Below are positions 17,257 through 25,857 of a stretch of 64,000 nt of DNA, piece after piece. The stretch's first letter is position 1. Each line of letters begins with the position of its first letter. The translations under genes were made by a program, and so were the position numbers. This DNA comes from Streptomyces albicerus (GTDB taxonomy: Bacteria > Actinomycetota > Actinomycetes > Streptomycetales > Streptomycetaceae). The stretch lies in contig NZ_VWMY01000031.1 in the NCBI RefSeq assembly GCF_008905045.1, positions 56,315-120,314 on the forward strand, written 5' to 3'. Below the pieces are notes generated by a model. It was not told where the DNA came from. It saw only the letters and a list, made by a program, of their open reading frames with translations, and ran no database searches.

Positions 17257-17718
17257 GCTCCGACTCTACGAAGTGGTCGCGGGGACCGCCTGTCGGCCGC
17301 AACCGACCAGATGGGCCAGGTCAGAAGCGCCTCGGCCGACGCCTCACACGCGGGCCGTGAGATACGTGTGAGACGGCGGCCTGCCCCGGAGACACGACCC
17401 GGAGACACGAAGGGACCCCGCCGCAGGAGGCCTCTTGCGGCGGGGCGCACGGGACGCGACAGGCCCGCGGGGAAGCACCGCGCCCCGTGTGGGCTCGGGC
17501 CTGTCACCGCCCCGTCGGCTGGGCGCGGGACTATTCGCCGACGGGGCGTATGGGCGGCGGCCCGGCCGCAGGGCTGGGCCTGTGCGGGCGGGCCTCTCAC
17601 CGCCTCCCCCTGCTTCGGACCATGGACGTGCCATGGGGTGATCGGGAGGGCGTGCGGGTTGGCCTGTGCGGGTGGCCGTCTCACACGGGGTGCGAAGAGG
17701 CCTCGCCAATCCGGAGAC
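17257..17718. other. Hairpin-rich non-coding stretch at the edge of the insert
   Basis: No convincing gene. Two strong inverted repeats are visible: a near-perfect 30-bp palindrome at 17416-17445 (arms CCCCGCCGCA/TGCGGCGGGG) and a pair of perfect 12-bp arms at 17508-17519 and 17537-17548. Short G/C direct repeats fill the rest. The tract lies upstream of the ligase and marks the left border of the region of broken genes. Confidence 0.5.
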
Positions 17719-17904
17719 CTGGCCCGAGCCCGCGATCACCACGGTCACCGACACCACCAACTACGGCAAGGCCGAAACCGAGGCATGGGACCGGGTCCTC
17801 CGTCGGCCCTGGGAGAAACCCGGCGCCTCCGAATCCCGCTACGACGTCGGCAAGACCGTCAAACGCCCCGAGACCCTCAAGCAAACGCCCCGAGACCCTC
17901 AAGC
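17719..17904 (+). pseudogene. Fragment of an unidentified coding sequence ending in a 22-bp tandem duplication
   Basis: From about 17719 the + frame (PEPAITTVTDTTNYGKAETE and onward) shows strongly G/C-biased third positions like a real Streptomyces gene, but it has no plausible start and no known domain. An exact 22-bp direct repeat (17861-17882 and 17883-17904) then shifts the frame, and a stop follows at 17930-17932. I read it as a gene remnant. I do not recognise the parent protein. Confidence 0.4.
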
Positions 17905-17963
17905 CATCGGTAGACCAGGCAGATCCTGGTAGATGAAGAACAAGCTCAGCGAAGCGTCGGTCG

Positions 17964-18754
17964 CTAGTCGTCCAGGCTGCCCATGGTCAGGTTGACGGTA
18001 GTGCCCGTCATCCCGCTCGCCTTGTCGGACGCCATGAAGACCGCAACGTCAGCCATCTCCGCGAGCGTCATGAGCCGTCGCGGGTGGGTCCTGCCGGCGA
18101 GCAACTCCTGCCACTGTTCCCAGGTCATGCCCGTTGCCTTGGCGCGAGGCTCGAAGGCTTCCTTGATCGTGCGTGTCTCCGGCATGCCCTGTGGGCGCAG
18201 ACCGACCACGCGGATGCCCTGAGGCGCGAGCTCGGCGGACAGGCCTCGAGTGAGTGCCTCCTTGGCGGCCTGTGCCGGACCGTAGCCTCCCACCAATGGG
18301 AGGCCCGTCCGCGAGTGGAGCGCGGTGACGGTCATGATCACCCCGAGCTGTTCGGGATCATGTGCCGTGCGGCCAGGCGCGCGGTCAGGAAGTAGGACGT
18401 GACGTAGGCCGTGATCGGCAGGGCGAACTGCCCGGCGTCCAGCTCGGCCAGAGGGACACCCACAATCTGTGCATTCGGGATGCCGACCGCGTTGAAGGAG
18501 ATATCAACGCGGCCCGACTGATCGATCACGGACTGCAGATGGCTGTCCACGGCCTGCTCGTCGAGCGCGTCGACCTCGGCCGCCTCAGCGGATCCGCCGG
18601 CAGAAACGATGTCCTTGGCAACCACCTCGACCGGTGCTTGGAGGCGCCCGGTGAGAAAAACCTCGGCCCCCTCGCGCGCAAAGGCATGTGCGACAGCACT
18701 GCCGATCGCGCCTCCGGCTCCGTAGATCACCGCAACCTTGTCCTTCAGCATCAT
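17964..18754 (-). pseudogene. Frameshifted short-chain dehydrogenase/reductase
   Basis: Two overlapping frames on the minus strand make one SDR of about 260 residues. Residues up to HMIPNSSG (18754 down to 18338) carry the cofactor motif YGAGGAIG and the NAVG segment. The rest (VIMTVTALHS to the stop at 17964) carries the C-terminal half. The break is a 1-nt shift at a run of four Gs, and the second frame opens with a GTG overlapping the first stop (GTGA). The catalytic YxxxK reads YGPAQ, with Gln for Lys. The gene is divergent from an ECF sigma gene. A sequencing error at the G-run cannot be excluded. Confidence 0.7.
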
Positions 18755-18998
18755 CTCTCTGGTTCCCTTCTGTGCAGTGGGTGGTCGCACCTGCCCACCT
18801 CATGAGTGACGACCGACGGCTGGGACTCGTCTGCGCGGGGCTGGGCTTTCGCCATCAGCCGGCGACCGGATCGTCCGAGCCGTCGATGATGTAGACACCG
18901 CGACGTCGGGAAAGGGGGCACCCATCAGCCGCCCCCTTCGCCCCGCTGCCGGTGTCCATACAGGATGGAAATGCGACACGGCGTGGGAAGAAGGTGAG

Positions 18999-20015
18999 GT
19001 GAGGGTGGTGACAGCCGACCTGATCTCAAGGGCGCGGGCAGGGGACGGTGAGGCGTTCCGGGAGCTGACCGAGCCGTACTGCCGGGAGCTGCAGGTGCAC
19101 TGCTACCGGATGCTCGGATCCTTCCAGGACGCCGAGGACGCTCTGCAGGACACGTTGCTGGCCGCCTGGCAAGGCATCGGAGGATTCCAGAGGCGCGCCT
19201 CGATCCGCACCTGGCTCTACCGGATCGCCACCACCCGGTGCCTCAACGCGCGCCGCTCGGCAAGCCGACGCCCGGCCAAGGAGTGGTATGTGCCCAATGT
19301 TGAACCGCCGGAGCCGACCCGGCTCGGCGAGGTCGTCTGGCTGCAGCCGTTCCCCGACGCCCTCATAGGGGGTGCGATCGGCATGCCGCTCGGCCCGGAG
19401 GCCCGCTACGAGCAGACCGAATCCATCTCTCTGGCCTTCGTGACCGCACTGCAGGTCCTGCCGCCTCGCCAGCTCGCCGTCCTCATCCTGCGCGACGTCC
19501 TCGGATTCCCCGCGAACGAGGTGGCCGACATGCTGGACTCGAGCGTCGAGTCGGTCAAAAGCGCCCTCAAACGTGCCCGCGCCGGCCTGCAGCGCCGACC
19601 GCCGCCGACCGCCGAGCGCGAACCGGCTCCCGCCTGCGACTCACCCGCCGAGGACGCGCTCGTGGCGAGATTCGTCCGCGCGTGGGAGTCCGCCGATGTC
19701 GACGCGCTGGTAGCCCTTTTGACCGACGACGTATTCATGTCGATGCCGCCGATGCCCTTCGAATACCAGGGCCCAGACATCGTGGCCCGCTTCTGCGCCA
19801 GCATCTTCGGCGCGGGCCGAAGGTTCGACCTCGTGCCGACCCGGGCCAACGGTCAACCGGCGTTCGGAGCCTACCTGCGCGCCCCTACCGGGGTCCGCCA
19901 CGGGACCGGCCTCATCGTCCTCACCCTCACCGGCGACCGGATCTGCGCCATGACCCACTTCGAGACCAGCGTGCTCCCATCGTTCGGGCTGCCGCGATCG
20001 CTCCCGAGCCGATAA
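18999..20015 (+). CDS. ECF sigma factor with SnoaL-like C-terminal domain
   Basis: Up to 338 residues. The sigma-2 region (YRMLGSFQDAEDALQDTLLAAW), a linker, and the sigma-4 region (LPPRQLAVLILRDVLGFPANE, then SVESVKSALKRAR) are followed by a SnoaL/NTF2-like domain at about 215-330. This matches the long SigG-like ECF class, in which the fused tail replaces a separate anti-sigma factor. Three in-frame GTGs (18999, 19005, 19008) follow GAAGG; the later two are better spaced. The divergent SDR pseudogene was a possible target gene. Confidence 0.85.
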   Translation: MRVVTADLISRARAGDGEAFRELTEPYCRELQVHCYRMLGSFQDAEDALQDTLLAAWQGIGGFQRRASIRTWLYRIATTRCLNARRSASRRPAKEWYVPNVEPPEPTRLGEVVWLQPFPDALIGGAIGMPLGPEARYEQTESISLAFVTALQVLPPRQLAVLILRDVLGFPANEVADMLDSSVESVKSALKRARAGLQRRPPPTAEREPAPACDSPAEDALVARFVRAWESADVDALVALLTDDVFMSMPPMPFEYQGPDIVARFCASIFGAGRRFDLVPTRANGQPAFGAYLRAPTGVRHGTGLIVLTLTGDRICAMTHFETSVLPSFGLPRSLPSR

Positions 20016-20057
20016 GCCGGCTTCCGAGCGGTGGATGTGCGCGGCAGCGGAACGGCC

Positions 20058-20231
20058 CGTGCTGCAGGGCAGCACCCGTATCTGCACGCATTTCCGAGCG
20101 TGGATCATTCCGCGTCCAACTCGGTCTGTCGTAAGGCGGGGTTCGAACTGCTCGGTGCGGTCAAGTTCGAGCATCGGAAAGGCTGCTGGATCACATCCAA
20201 TGACTGGCGGGTGGACCTCAGGGGTGTCTGA
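20058..20231 (+). pseudogene. C-terminal remnant of a GNAT acetyltransferase
   Basis: The + frame ending at 20231 contains YLHAFPSVDHSASNSVCRK, then AGFELLGAVKFEH and NDWRVDL, the typical end of Streptomyces GNAT enzymes (acetyl-CoA-binding SNxxCRKxGF segment). No N-terminal half or start is present; the upstream bases are the end of the sigma gene. A truncated leftover. Confidence 0.6.
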
Positions 20232-20458
20232 CGTGCAGGTCAGGAGGCTTCTCCGGCGGGCCACTCGGCGGCTCAACGCTGGTGGCGCACGGTTGGTCGC
20301 CTTCGACGACAACTTCTGCTCCGTCCCGCTGTTACTGAGCGCTATAGATGGCGGATGAGAGGTGTAGTTGGCGGGCTGAGCGGTGTAGCCGACGGAGCAG
20401 GGGAGGGTGGGCGCGGGCTTGTCCACTGCTAGTCGTCCGGCCAGGTTGGCGAGGCGCG

Positions 20459-20575
20459 TCAGGCTTCCTTCGCGGGGTCGTGGTGGGCAGAGCGGGTGAG
20501 CGCGGCCGCGGTCAGGGTGAGGTGCTGGGTCAGTAGTTCGGCCGCGGCGTCGGCGTGGCGGGCCAGCGCCGCCTC
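20459..20575 (-). pseudogene. C-terminal stub of a GntR (FCD-type) regulator
   Basis: Read leftwards, the last 38 or so codons give ALARHADAAAELLTQHLTLT and a basic tail, then a stop at 20459. This resembles the last helix of FCD ligand domains of GntR regulators (ARDAxxAxxLLxxHL). The frame upstream runs antisense into the DtxR gene and no longer resembles GntR, so the rest of the gene was lost at a junction near 20575. Confidence 0.45.
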
Positions 20576-21241
20576 CTCCAGCTCCGCACCCTCCTGGAGC
20601 TCGAGGAGGAAGGTGTGGTGCCCATACGCGCCCGCATCGCCGAGCGCCTGAACCAGAGCGGCCCCACCGTCAGCCAGACCGCCGCCCGCATGGAGCGCGA
20701 CGGCCTGCTGCACCTCGCCGGCGACCGGCACCTGGAGCTGACGGCGCACGGCCGACGGATCGCCACCCGCGTGATGCGCAAGCACCGGCTCGCGGAGTGC
20801 CTGCTCGTCGACGTGATCGGGCTGGAGTGGGAGCAGGTCCACGCCGAAGCCTGCCGCTGGGAGCACGTGATGAGCGAAGCCGTCGAACGCCGCATCCTCA
20901 AGCTGCTGCGCCACCCGACGGAATCGCCCTACGGCAACCCGATCCCGGGCCTGGAGGAGCTCGGCGAGAAGCCCACCGCGGATCCGTTCCCCGACGAGAG
21001 CGTGGTCAGCCTCAACGACCTGGAGCGGGGGCCGAACGGCGCAAGCGCGGTCGTGCGGCGCATCGGCGAGCCGATCCAGACCGACCCCGAGCTGATGTAC
21101 ACCCTGCGGCACGCCGGGGTGCAGCCCGGCGGGGTCGTGAGCGTGACGTCGTCGCCCGGCGGCGTGAGGGTCGACAGCGGCGGCAAGGCCGCCGAACTCC
21201 CCACGCGGACGGCCGCGCACGTCTTCGTGACCGTGCGTTGA
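20555..21241 (+). CDS. DtxR/DmdR-type metal-dependent repressor with altered N-terminus
   Basis: A 228-residue protein. The wHTH (RARIAERLNQSGPTVSQTAA) and dimerisation domain are close to DmdR, and the SH3-like C-terminus is present. In DtxR numbering the metal ligands His79, Glu83, His98, Cys102, Glu105 and His106 are conserved (here H77, E81, H96, C100, E103, H104), but the residue matching Met10 is a Leu. The first ten or so codons come from sequence antisense to a GntR stub, so the native start, first helix and promoter were lost. The only start is a GTG at 20555 without a good ribosome binding site. It may be silent or poorly expressed. Confidence 0.8.
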   Translation: MAGQRRLLQLRTLLELEEEGVVPIRARIAERLNQSGPTVSQTAARMERDGLLHLAGDRHLELTAHGRRIATRVMRKHRLAECLLVDVIGLEWEQVHAEACRWEHVMSEAVERRILKLLRHPTESPYGNPIPGLEELGEKPTADPFPDESVVSLNDLERGPNGASAVVRRIGEPIQTDPELMYTLRHAGVQPGGVVSVTSSPGGVRVDSGGKAAELPTRTAAHVFVTVR

Positions 21242-21282
21242 GCCCAGCCGGGCGCCGGCCCGTTGCCGTGGCCCGTGCAGGC

Positions 21283-21328
21283 ACGAGGATGGCCCTCGAC
21301 CGCGATCGCGGTCGAGGGCCATCCTCGT
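21283..21328. terminator. 46-bp perfect palindrome after the DtxR-type gene
   Basis: Bases 21283-21305 and 21306-21328 are exact inverse copies with no spacer, centred on CGCGATCGCG. It starts 41 nt after the stop at 21241 and is best read as a strong, bidirectional terminator hairpin. Confidence 0.7.
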
Positions 21329-21339
21329 TGCGCCAACCC

Positions 21340-21447
21340 GCACGCCCTCCATGAAGAGTTCGGCGTTGTCGGTGATCTCCTCGTACTCGTACTCGTAGTC
21401 GGCCACCGACAACTTCGGGGCCCCGAGCACTGTCGTACCAGTCCTCA
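21340..21447 (-). pseudogene. N-terminal fragment of an unidentified small gene
   Basis: From an ATG at 21447, preceded by a GGGTGAG ribosome binding site, the frame reads MRTGTTVLGAPKLSVADYEY and an acidic stretch up to about 21340. It then runs straight into the 46-bp terminator palindrome with no stop. A real gene would not normally read through it, so the 3' part has probably been replaced. The product is not recognised. Confidence 0.3.
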
Positions 21448-21664
21448 TGAACTCACCCCTGCAGTAGGCCCGCTCCAGCATTCCCTGCAGTGCCGGGAGG
21501 GATCCCGAAGCCCTCGATCGGTCATGTCCCGCGAAGGGCAACGCCGTTGCACTTCATGGGACGCGATCCCAGAGTCGGACAAGGTCGGCCACTATGCCTC
21601 GTTTCGGGACCCCACACGCTCGCTGAGCCAACGCGCCCTGTCCGCTCCGCCTCGCCGCCTACTC

Positions 21665-22399
21665 TCACGCGGCGCATCGGACCGGTCGGTGACCCGGACG
21701 AGACGATCGAGGGGCCGGCGACGGCAAGCGGTGCACATGGCCGTCCGGAGCGAGCAGCTGCGTAAGGCCTTCGAGGTCACCGGTGCCGGCCGCGGCCTGG
21801 AACGCCGCGACGAGGCGACGGTGTGACTCAGCGGGAACCGGCCGCTCGCGGCCACTCTTGAGGCGGGCCTGCGCGCGGTGGACCAGTACCCGTGCGTTCG
21901 AGACGCTGATCCGAAGCAACCGCGCAAGATCGGCGTAGGTGTAGTCGAAGCCCTTCCGCAGCACGTAGGCGGCCAGCCCATCCGGCGTCAGCCTCGCCAT
22001 GAGCAGGGCCAAGGCCTCCTCGATCGCCACGGCTTGCTCGGCACGCAGCATGGGATCCTGGGCGGCCCGGTCGACGAGTTCGACCAACCGCAACTCGGTC
22101 GGGGTTTCGCGGTGGTGTCGCGCGGACCGGATGACGTTGATCGCCAGACGAGTTGTGGCCGTGGTCAGGAACGCCTCTGGATTTTCGATCTCCGTGCGGT
22201 GGGTGAGTTGCCAGCGCAGCCAAATCTCCTGGACCACGTCTTCGGCTCCCGAGACGTCGCCGAGAACCCGGTAGGCGATACGGAACAGTCGTGTCCGCTG
22301 AGCCAGGAAGATGTCGAGGGCGAGGTCCAGGTCGTCCTCGGTCGACCGGGCGACCGGGGGTTCGGTCGGTGTCGTCATCTCCAGGCTGGGCGCGGACAT
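21665..22399 (-). CDS. ECF sigma factor with truncated C-terminal domain
   Basis: A 244-residue protein with a complete sigma-2 (LFRIAYRVLGDVSGAEDVVQEIWLRW) and sigma-4 region (YTYADLARLLRISVSNARVLVHRAQARL). A SnoaL-like extension begins (TGDLEGLTQLLAPDGHVHRL) but turns into a Pro/Ser/Arg-rich tail and stops about 40-50 residues short of the usual SigJ-like length of around 290. In ECF41-type factors this tail controls activity, so its loss could change regulation. ATG at 22399 follows GAGGAG. It lies 163 bp downstream of the LuxR/LAL gene on the same strand. Confidence 0.8.
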   Translation of the reverse strand: MSAPSLEMTTPTEPPVARSTEDDLDLALDIFLAQRTRLFRIAYRVLGDVSGAEDVVQEIWLRWQLTHRTEIENPEAFLTTATTRLAINVIRSARHHRETPTELRLVELVDRAAQDPMLRAEQAVAIEEALALLMARLTPDGLAAYVLRKGFDYTYADLARLLRISVSNARVLVHRAQARLKSGRERPVPAESHRRLVAAFQAAAGTGDLEGLTQLLAPDGHVHRLPSPAPRSSRPGHRPVRCAA

Positions 22400-22511
22400 C
22401 GGGGGCTCCTCTGCGTGGACGGCGCCCATCGAGGGCGATGGCTCCACCCTCGGTCCGCGGGACCGCTCACCGCGCCCTGAAAGTCCGTAGTCGAGGCCGT
22501 AGGGACCCCGG

Positions 22512-22559
22512 GGGGTACCGCTCCGGGGACCCCCCGGGGCCCCCGGGGTACCGCTCCGG
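22512..22559. repeat. Duplicated GGGGTACCGCTCCGG motif in a G/C-rich gap
   Basis: The 15-mer GGGGTACCGCTCCGG occurs at 22512-22526 and again at 22545-22559, separated by alternating C and G runs that can form several hairpins. It follows the LuxR gene stop by a few bases and may weaken transcription into the sigma gene. Confidence 0.6.
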
Positions 22560-22562
22560 CTC

Positions 22563-25373
22563 TCAGCCGGATTGCCCCGTGCCCGCGCCCCTGGTGTCCG
22601 TGGCCGGGGCGCTCGCGAGGGCACCCGGCAGCGCGCGACGTGAGTTGATCCCGAGCTTCGCGTACACCTTCCGCAGGTGCCACTCCACGGTGTGTGGGCT
22701 GATGAACAGCTCCGCACCGATCTTCGCGTTCGTCATGCCGTCGGCGGCGAGCGTCGCGATCTGCGACTCCTGGGGGGTGAGGGCGCTCGCCGGCTTGGTT
22801 TCCCGCGCCCGGACGTGCTCGCCGCTGGCGAGCAGCTCGCGGCGGGTTCGCTCGGCGAACGCGTGCGCCCGCATTCCGTCGAACATCTCGTGGGCCGTGC
22901 GCAGGTGCTCCCGGGCCAGCGAACGGCGGCGGCTGCGGCGCAGCCACTCGCCGTACAGCAGGTGGGTACGTGCCACCTCCACGGCCACGCCGCCGCGGCC
23001 GAACTCCTCGATCGCGATCTGGTACAGACGATCGGCCTCGTCACCGTCGGCGAGGAGAGCTTGGCTGCGAGCGCTGGCCCCACGGGCCCATCCGGAATCG
23101 ACGGCACGGGTGAGTTCGACCAGCCGGGCGAGCGAGGCGCGCGCCTGTTCGAGCTCGCCGCACCGGGTCGCGGCCTCTATGTGTTCGACCAGCGACAGGC
23201 CGGTGAAGTTGAACCCGTCGTGCTCGATGCCCGAGCGAGCGGCGACCAGCGCCTCGTCGTAGCGTGCCAGGCCGTTGAACAGCAGGCTTTGGACGAAGCC
23301 CGTGACGCCCAGGAGGGACACCTCGCCACCGTGTGCGGCGCTCGCCTTGGCGTCTTCGATGATGCCGGCCGCAGTGGCCTCGTCGCCTTGCCACCCGGTC
23401 AGGACAAGCGTCGCGTATTTGTGCGGAGCGTGGCCGCTCGCGGCGGCGAGCGCGTCGGCTTCGTCCATCATCCGGGCTGCCTCGGCGAAGTCGCCGGTGT
23501 GGATGTGCACCCCGCCGGCATAGACCAGTGCCGGTGGCAGCGCGCTGAACGCACCGATGTCGCGAGCCAGTCGCACCGCACGAGTCGCCAGCGCGTCCCA
23601 CGCGTGCAGGTCCCAGGCGTAGTGGATGAACGCCTCCAGTGCGACCGGGGCCAGGAGAAGCCAACGCATCGTCGCCTCCCGGGTGCCGAGCTCCTCGTTC
23701 ACAAGAGGCTCGAGCGCGCGACGCAGTGCCGGGACACCGGTCTCGGAACCGTCTGCGATGAGCGTGGCCACACCGTCCAGGAGCAGGTCGGCGGCCTTGG
23801 AGCCCGAGGGGGGCGCCCCGGACCCGCGGGCCGCGATCGCGGCAGCAAGGGCACCTTTCGGACCGTGGACCGTGCCCGCGAAGATGGTCGCGCTGATTGC
23901 CTCGAGGTAGGTCTCCCGTGCCAGTGGCGACCCGGCGGCAGCAAACTGTCCGGCGGCATCGAGGAGCAGAGGTGCCGCCTCGTCGCCGCGGCTGCGGGCG
24001 AAGAGGATCCTGGCACGCAGGCGCGCCAGGCGGGCGCGGTCCAAGGGGCTGAGGGGACACAGTTCGGCGAGCGTCGCCAGCTCCGTGGCGCTGTCGGGCG
24101 AGGCGGCCGAGAAATGCGCCTCGGCGGCCGCGAGAGCTCGGCGCCCCCGCAGCCACGGGTCCGGCGTCACCTCGGCCGCGCGCTCCAGCAACAGGCCCTC
24201 GGCGGCCATGCCGCCGCGCTGCCGCGCGCGGCTGGCGGCCTGCTCCAGCCCTGCGGCGACCTCCTCATCCGGCCCATCGGCGGCCTGCGCGGCATGCCAG
24301 GCGCGCCGGTCGGGATCCAGGACCGGGTCCGTGGCCGCGGCCAGCGCCCGGTGCGCCGCTCGGCGTTCTTCGAGGTCGGCCTGGTGGTAGACCGCCGAGC
24401 GGACCAGCGGGTGTCGGAACCGAACGGACTCACCGAACTCGATCAGGCCGGCCGCCTTGGCCGGTGCGGCATCGGGAGTGATCTTCAGAGTGGCGGCCGC
24501 GCGGACCAACAGGCGTGCGTCACCGACCGGTTCCGCCGCGGCGATCAGCAGCAGCGTCCGGGTCGGCGCCGGCAGCGAACCGAGCCGGCTGGCGAAGTCC
24601 CGTTCGAGGCGGCTCGACACCGTCCCTTGGACATTCGGGGAACTCGAGTCCAGGCCGTACGCCAGCTCGGCGGCGCTACGGCCGCGGGAGAACTCGAGCA
24701 GCGCGAGTGGGTTGCCGTGCATCTCGGCCACGAACCGGTCTCGGATCCGTTTCTCCAGCCGCCCGCCGACGGCGGCCTCGAGGAGCTCTCCGGCCGCAGC
24801 GGCGTCAAGACCGCCGATCCGCAGTGCCGGCAGACCGCCGAGTGCGGCCTCCCCCTCGGGGTCGCGTACCGCGAACGCCATCGCGACTGCCTCGGCGAGC
24901 AGTCGCCGAGCCACGAACTCCAGTGTCTGCAGGGACACCTGGTCCAGCCACTGGGCGTCGTCGACCAGGACGAGCACCGGCCGGGTCTCCGAGGCCCGGG
25001 TGAGCAGAGTCAGCACGGCGAGGCCGACCAGGAAGCGGTCGGGCGGGTCTCCGGCCGACATCCCGAACGCCACGCGGAGGGCATCGCGCTGGGGTTCCGG
25101 CAGCTCTTCGAGCTCGCCCAGGAACGGCGCACACAGCTGGTGCAGGCTCGCGTAGGGCAGCTCCATGTCGGCCTCGATGCCTCGCGCCCAGGTCACCCTC
25201 ACCCGTGACGCCTGCGCGGCCACATACTCCAGAAGCACCGACTTCCCGATGCCCGCTTCGCCACGGACCACCAATATTCGGGATCCGCCTTCACGCAGGC
25301 CGACCAGCAGGTCGTCGAGCGCGGCGCACTCGCGATGCCGGCCAACCAGGACAGGAAGCGGGCTGGCGGTCAT
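22563..25373 (-). CDS. LuxR-family transcriptional regulator (large LAL type)
   Basis: A 936-residue protein. N-terminal STAND ATPase: Walker A GEAGIGKS at residues 38-45 and Walker B-like VLVLVDDAQWLD. A long helical TPR-like middle follows, then a C-terminal LuxR helix-turn-helix at about 865-915 (LTPQESQIATLAADGMTNAK, then SPHTVEWHLRKVYAKLGI). LAL regulators switch on catabolic or secondary-metabolite genes after sensing an inducer. Nearest possible targets are the downstream ECF sigma gene and the divergent flavoprotein. Unlike the ATPase at 4115, this one keeps its DNA-binding domain. Confidence 0.92.
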   Translation of the reverse strand: MTASPLPVLVGRHRECAALDDLLVGLREGGSRILVVRGEAGIGKSVLLEYVAAQASRVRVTWARGIEADMELPYASLHQLCAPFLGELEELPEPQRDALRVAFGMSAGDPPDRFLVGLAVLTLLTRASETRPVLVLVDDAQWLDQVSLQTLEFVARRLLAEAVAMAFAVRDPEGEAALGGLPALRIGGLDAAAAGELLEAAVGGRLEKRIRDRFVAEMHGNPLALLEFSRGRSAAELAYGLDSSSPNVQGTVSSRLERDFASRLGSLPAPTRTLLLIAAAEPVGDARLLVRAAATLKITPDAAPAKAAGLIEFGESVRFRHPLVRSAVYHQADLEERRAAHRALAAATDPVLDPDRRAWHAAQAADGPDEEVAAGLEQAASRARQRGGMAAEGLLLERAAEVTPDPWLRGRRALAAAEAHFSAASPDSATELATLAELCPLSPLDRARLARLRARILFARSRGDEAAPLLLDAAGQFAAAGSPLARETYLEAISATIFAGTVHGPKGALAAAIAARGSGAPPSGSKAADLLLDGVATLIADGSETGVPALRRALEPLVNEELGTREATMRWLLLAPVALEAFIHYAWDLHAWDALATRAVRLARDIGAFSALPPALVYAGGVHIHTGDFAEAARMMDEADALAAASGHAPHKYATLVLTGWQGDEATAAGIIEDAKASAAHGGEVSLLGVTGFVQSLLFNGLARYDEALVAARSGIEHDGFNFTGLSLVEHIEAATRCGELEQARASLARLVELTRAVDSGWARGASARSQALLADGDEADRLYQIAIEEFGRGGVAVEVARTHLLYGEWLRRSRRRSLAREHLRTAHEMFDGMRAHAFAERTRRELLASGEHVRARETKPASALTPQESQIATLAADGMTNAKIGAELFISPHTVEWHLRKVYAKLGINSRRALPGALASAPATDTRGAGTGQSG

Positions 25374-25857
25374 GCAGCGCGGCTCCTAGAGGACTCCGGG
25401 GACGGCTCCCAGGACGGTTGTCAGGACGACGATCATTGAAACGATACCTGGGACCGCTCCCTCCCTCCTATGAATACTCAAATCCACTTGTAGTACTTCG
25501 TCGGGTTGGCTGGCTTGGGCGGTGTTCTGATGGGGCTGCAGTTGGTATGTCGCGTCGGCGGGTGGGGCATGTGCCGGTCCACCGGCACCGCTCGGTCAGC
25601 GGGCACCAGGGCGCCTATGAGATGCGGGAGATGGTGAACGCGATTCCCTACCAGGGGCGAACCGGCTGCCAGTTGGCAGGAACAACCGCCACGAAATAGG
25701 CAGGGAAGCGGTGTTGGACGCCATAAACCGCACAGACAGCCCGACATCTCAACAGCTGTGACGGACTCCACACTGAAAAATGCTCCGGGACTGTCACAAA
25801 AGGCGCCGCTATCCGGTCGACGCTGCCGATCGTCCGTTCGCCGTCACAGGAGGTCCC
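25374..25857. other. 484-bp gap with an IS5-like transposase scrap
   Basis: Between the divergent LuxR and flavoprotein genes. The right half contains the transposase remnant listed separately. The left part (25440-25500) is AT-richer than the surroundings and may hold the LuxR promoter. No intact gene is seen. Confidence 0.45.
25590..25699 (+). mobile_element. Remnant of an IS5-family transposase
   Basis: The + frame reads HQGAYEMREMVNAIPYQGRT followed by GCQL, which matches the N-terminal pattern of IS5-type transposases (R-x-VVNAILY-x-x-RTGCQW). The expected Trp and the following LP are missing, and the frame stops at 25699. No inverted repeats or catalytic domain remain. It signals past transposition in this region. 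Confidence 0.5.

Noticed and set aside
20459..21541. 360-codon minus frame covering the DtxR-type gene
   Set aside because: It joins three unrelated pieces: a small gene start, antisense of DtxR and a GntR stub. I list the ends separately as fragments.
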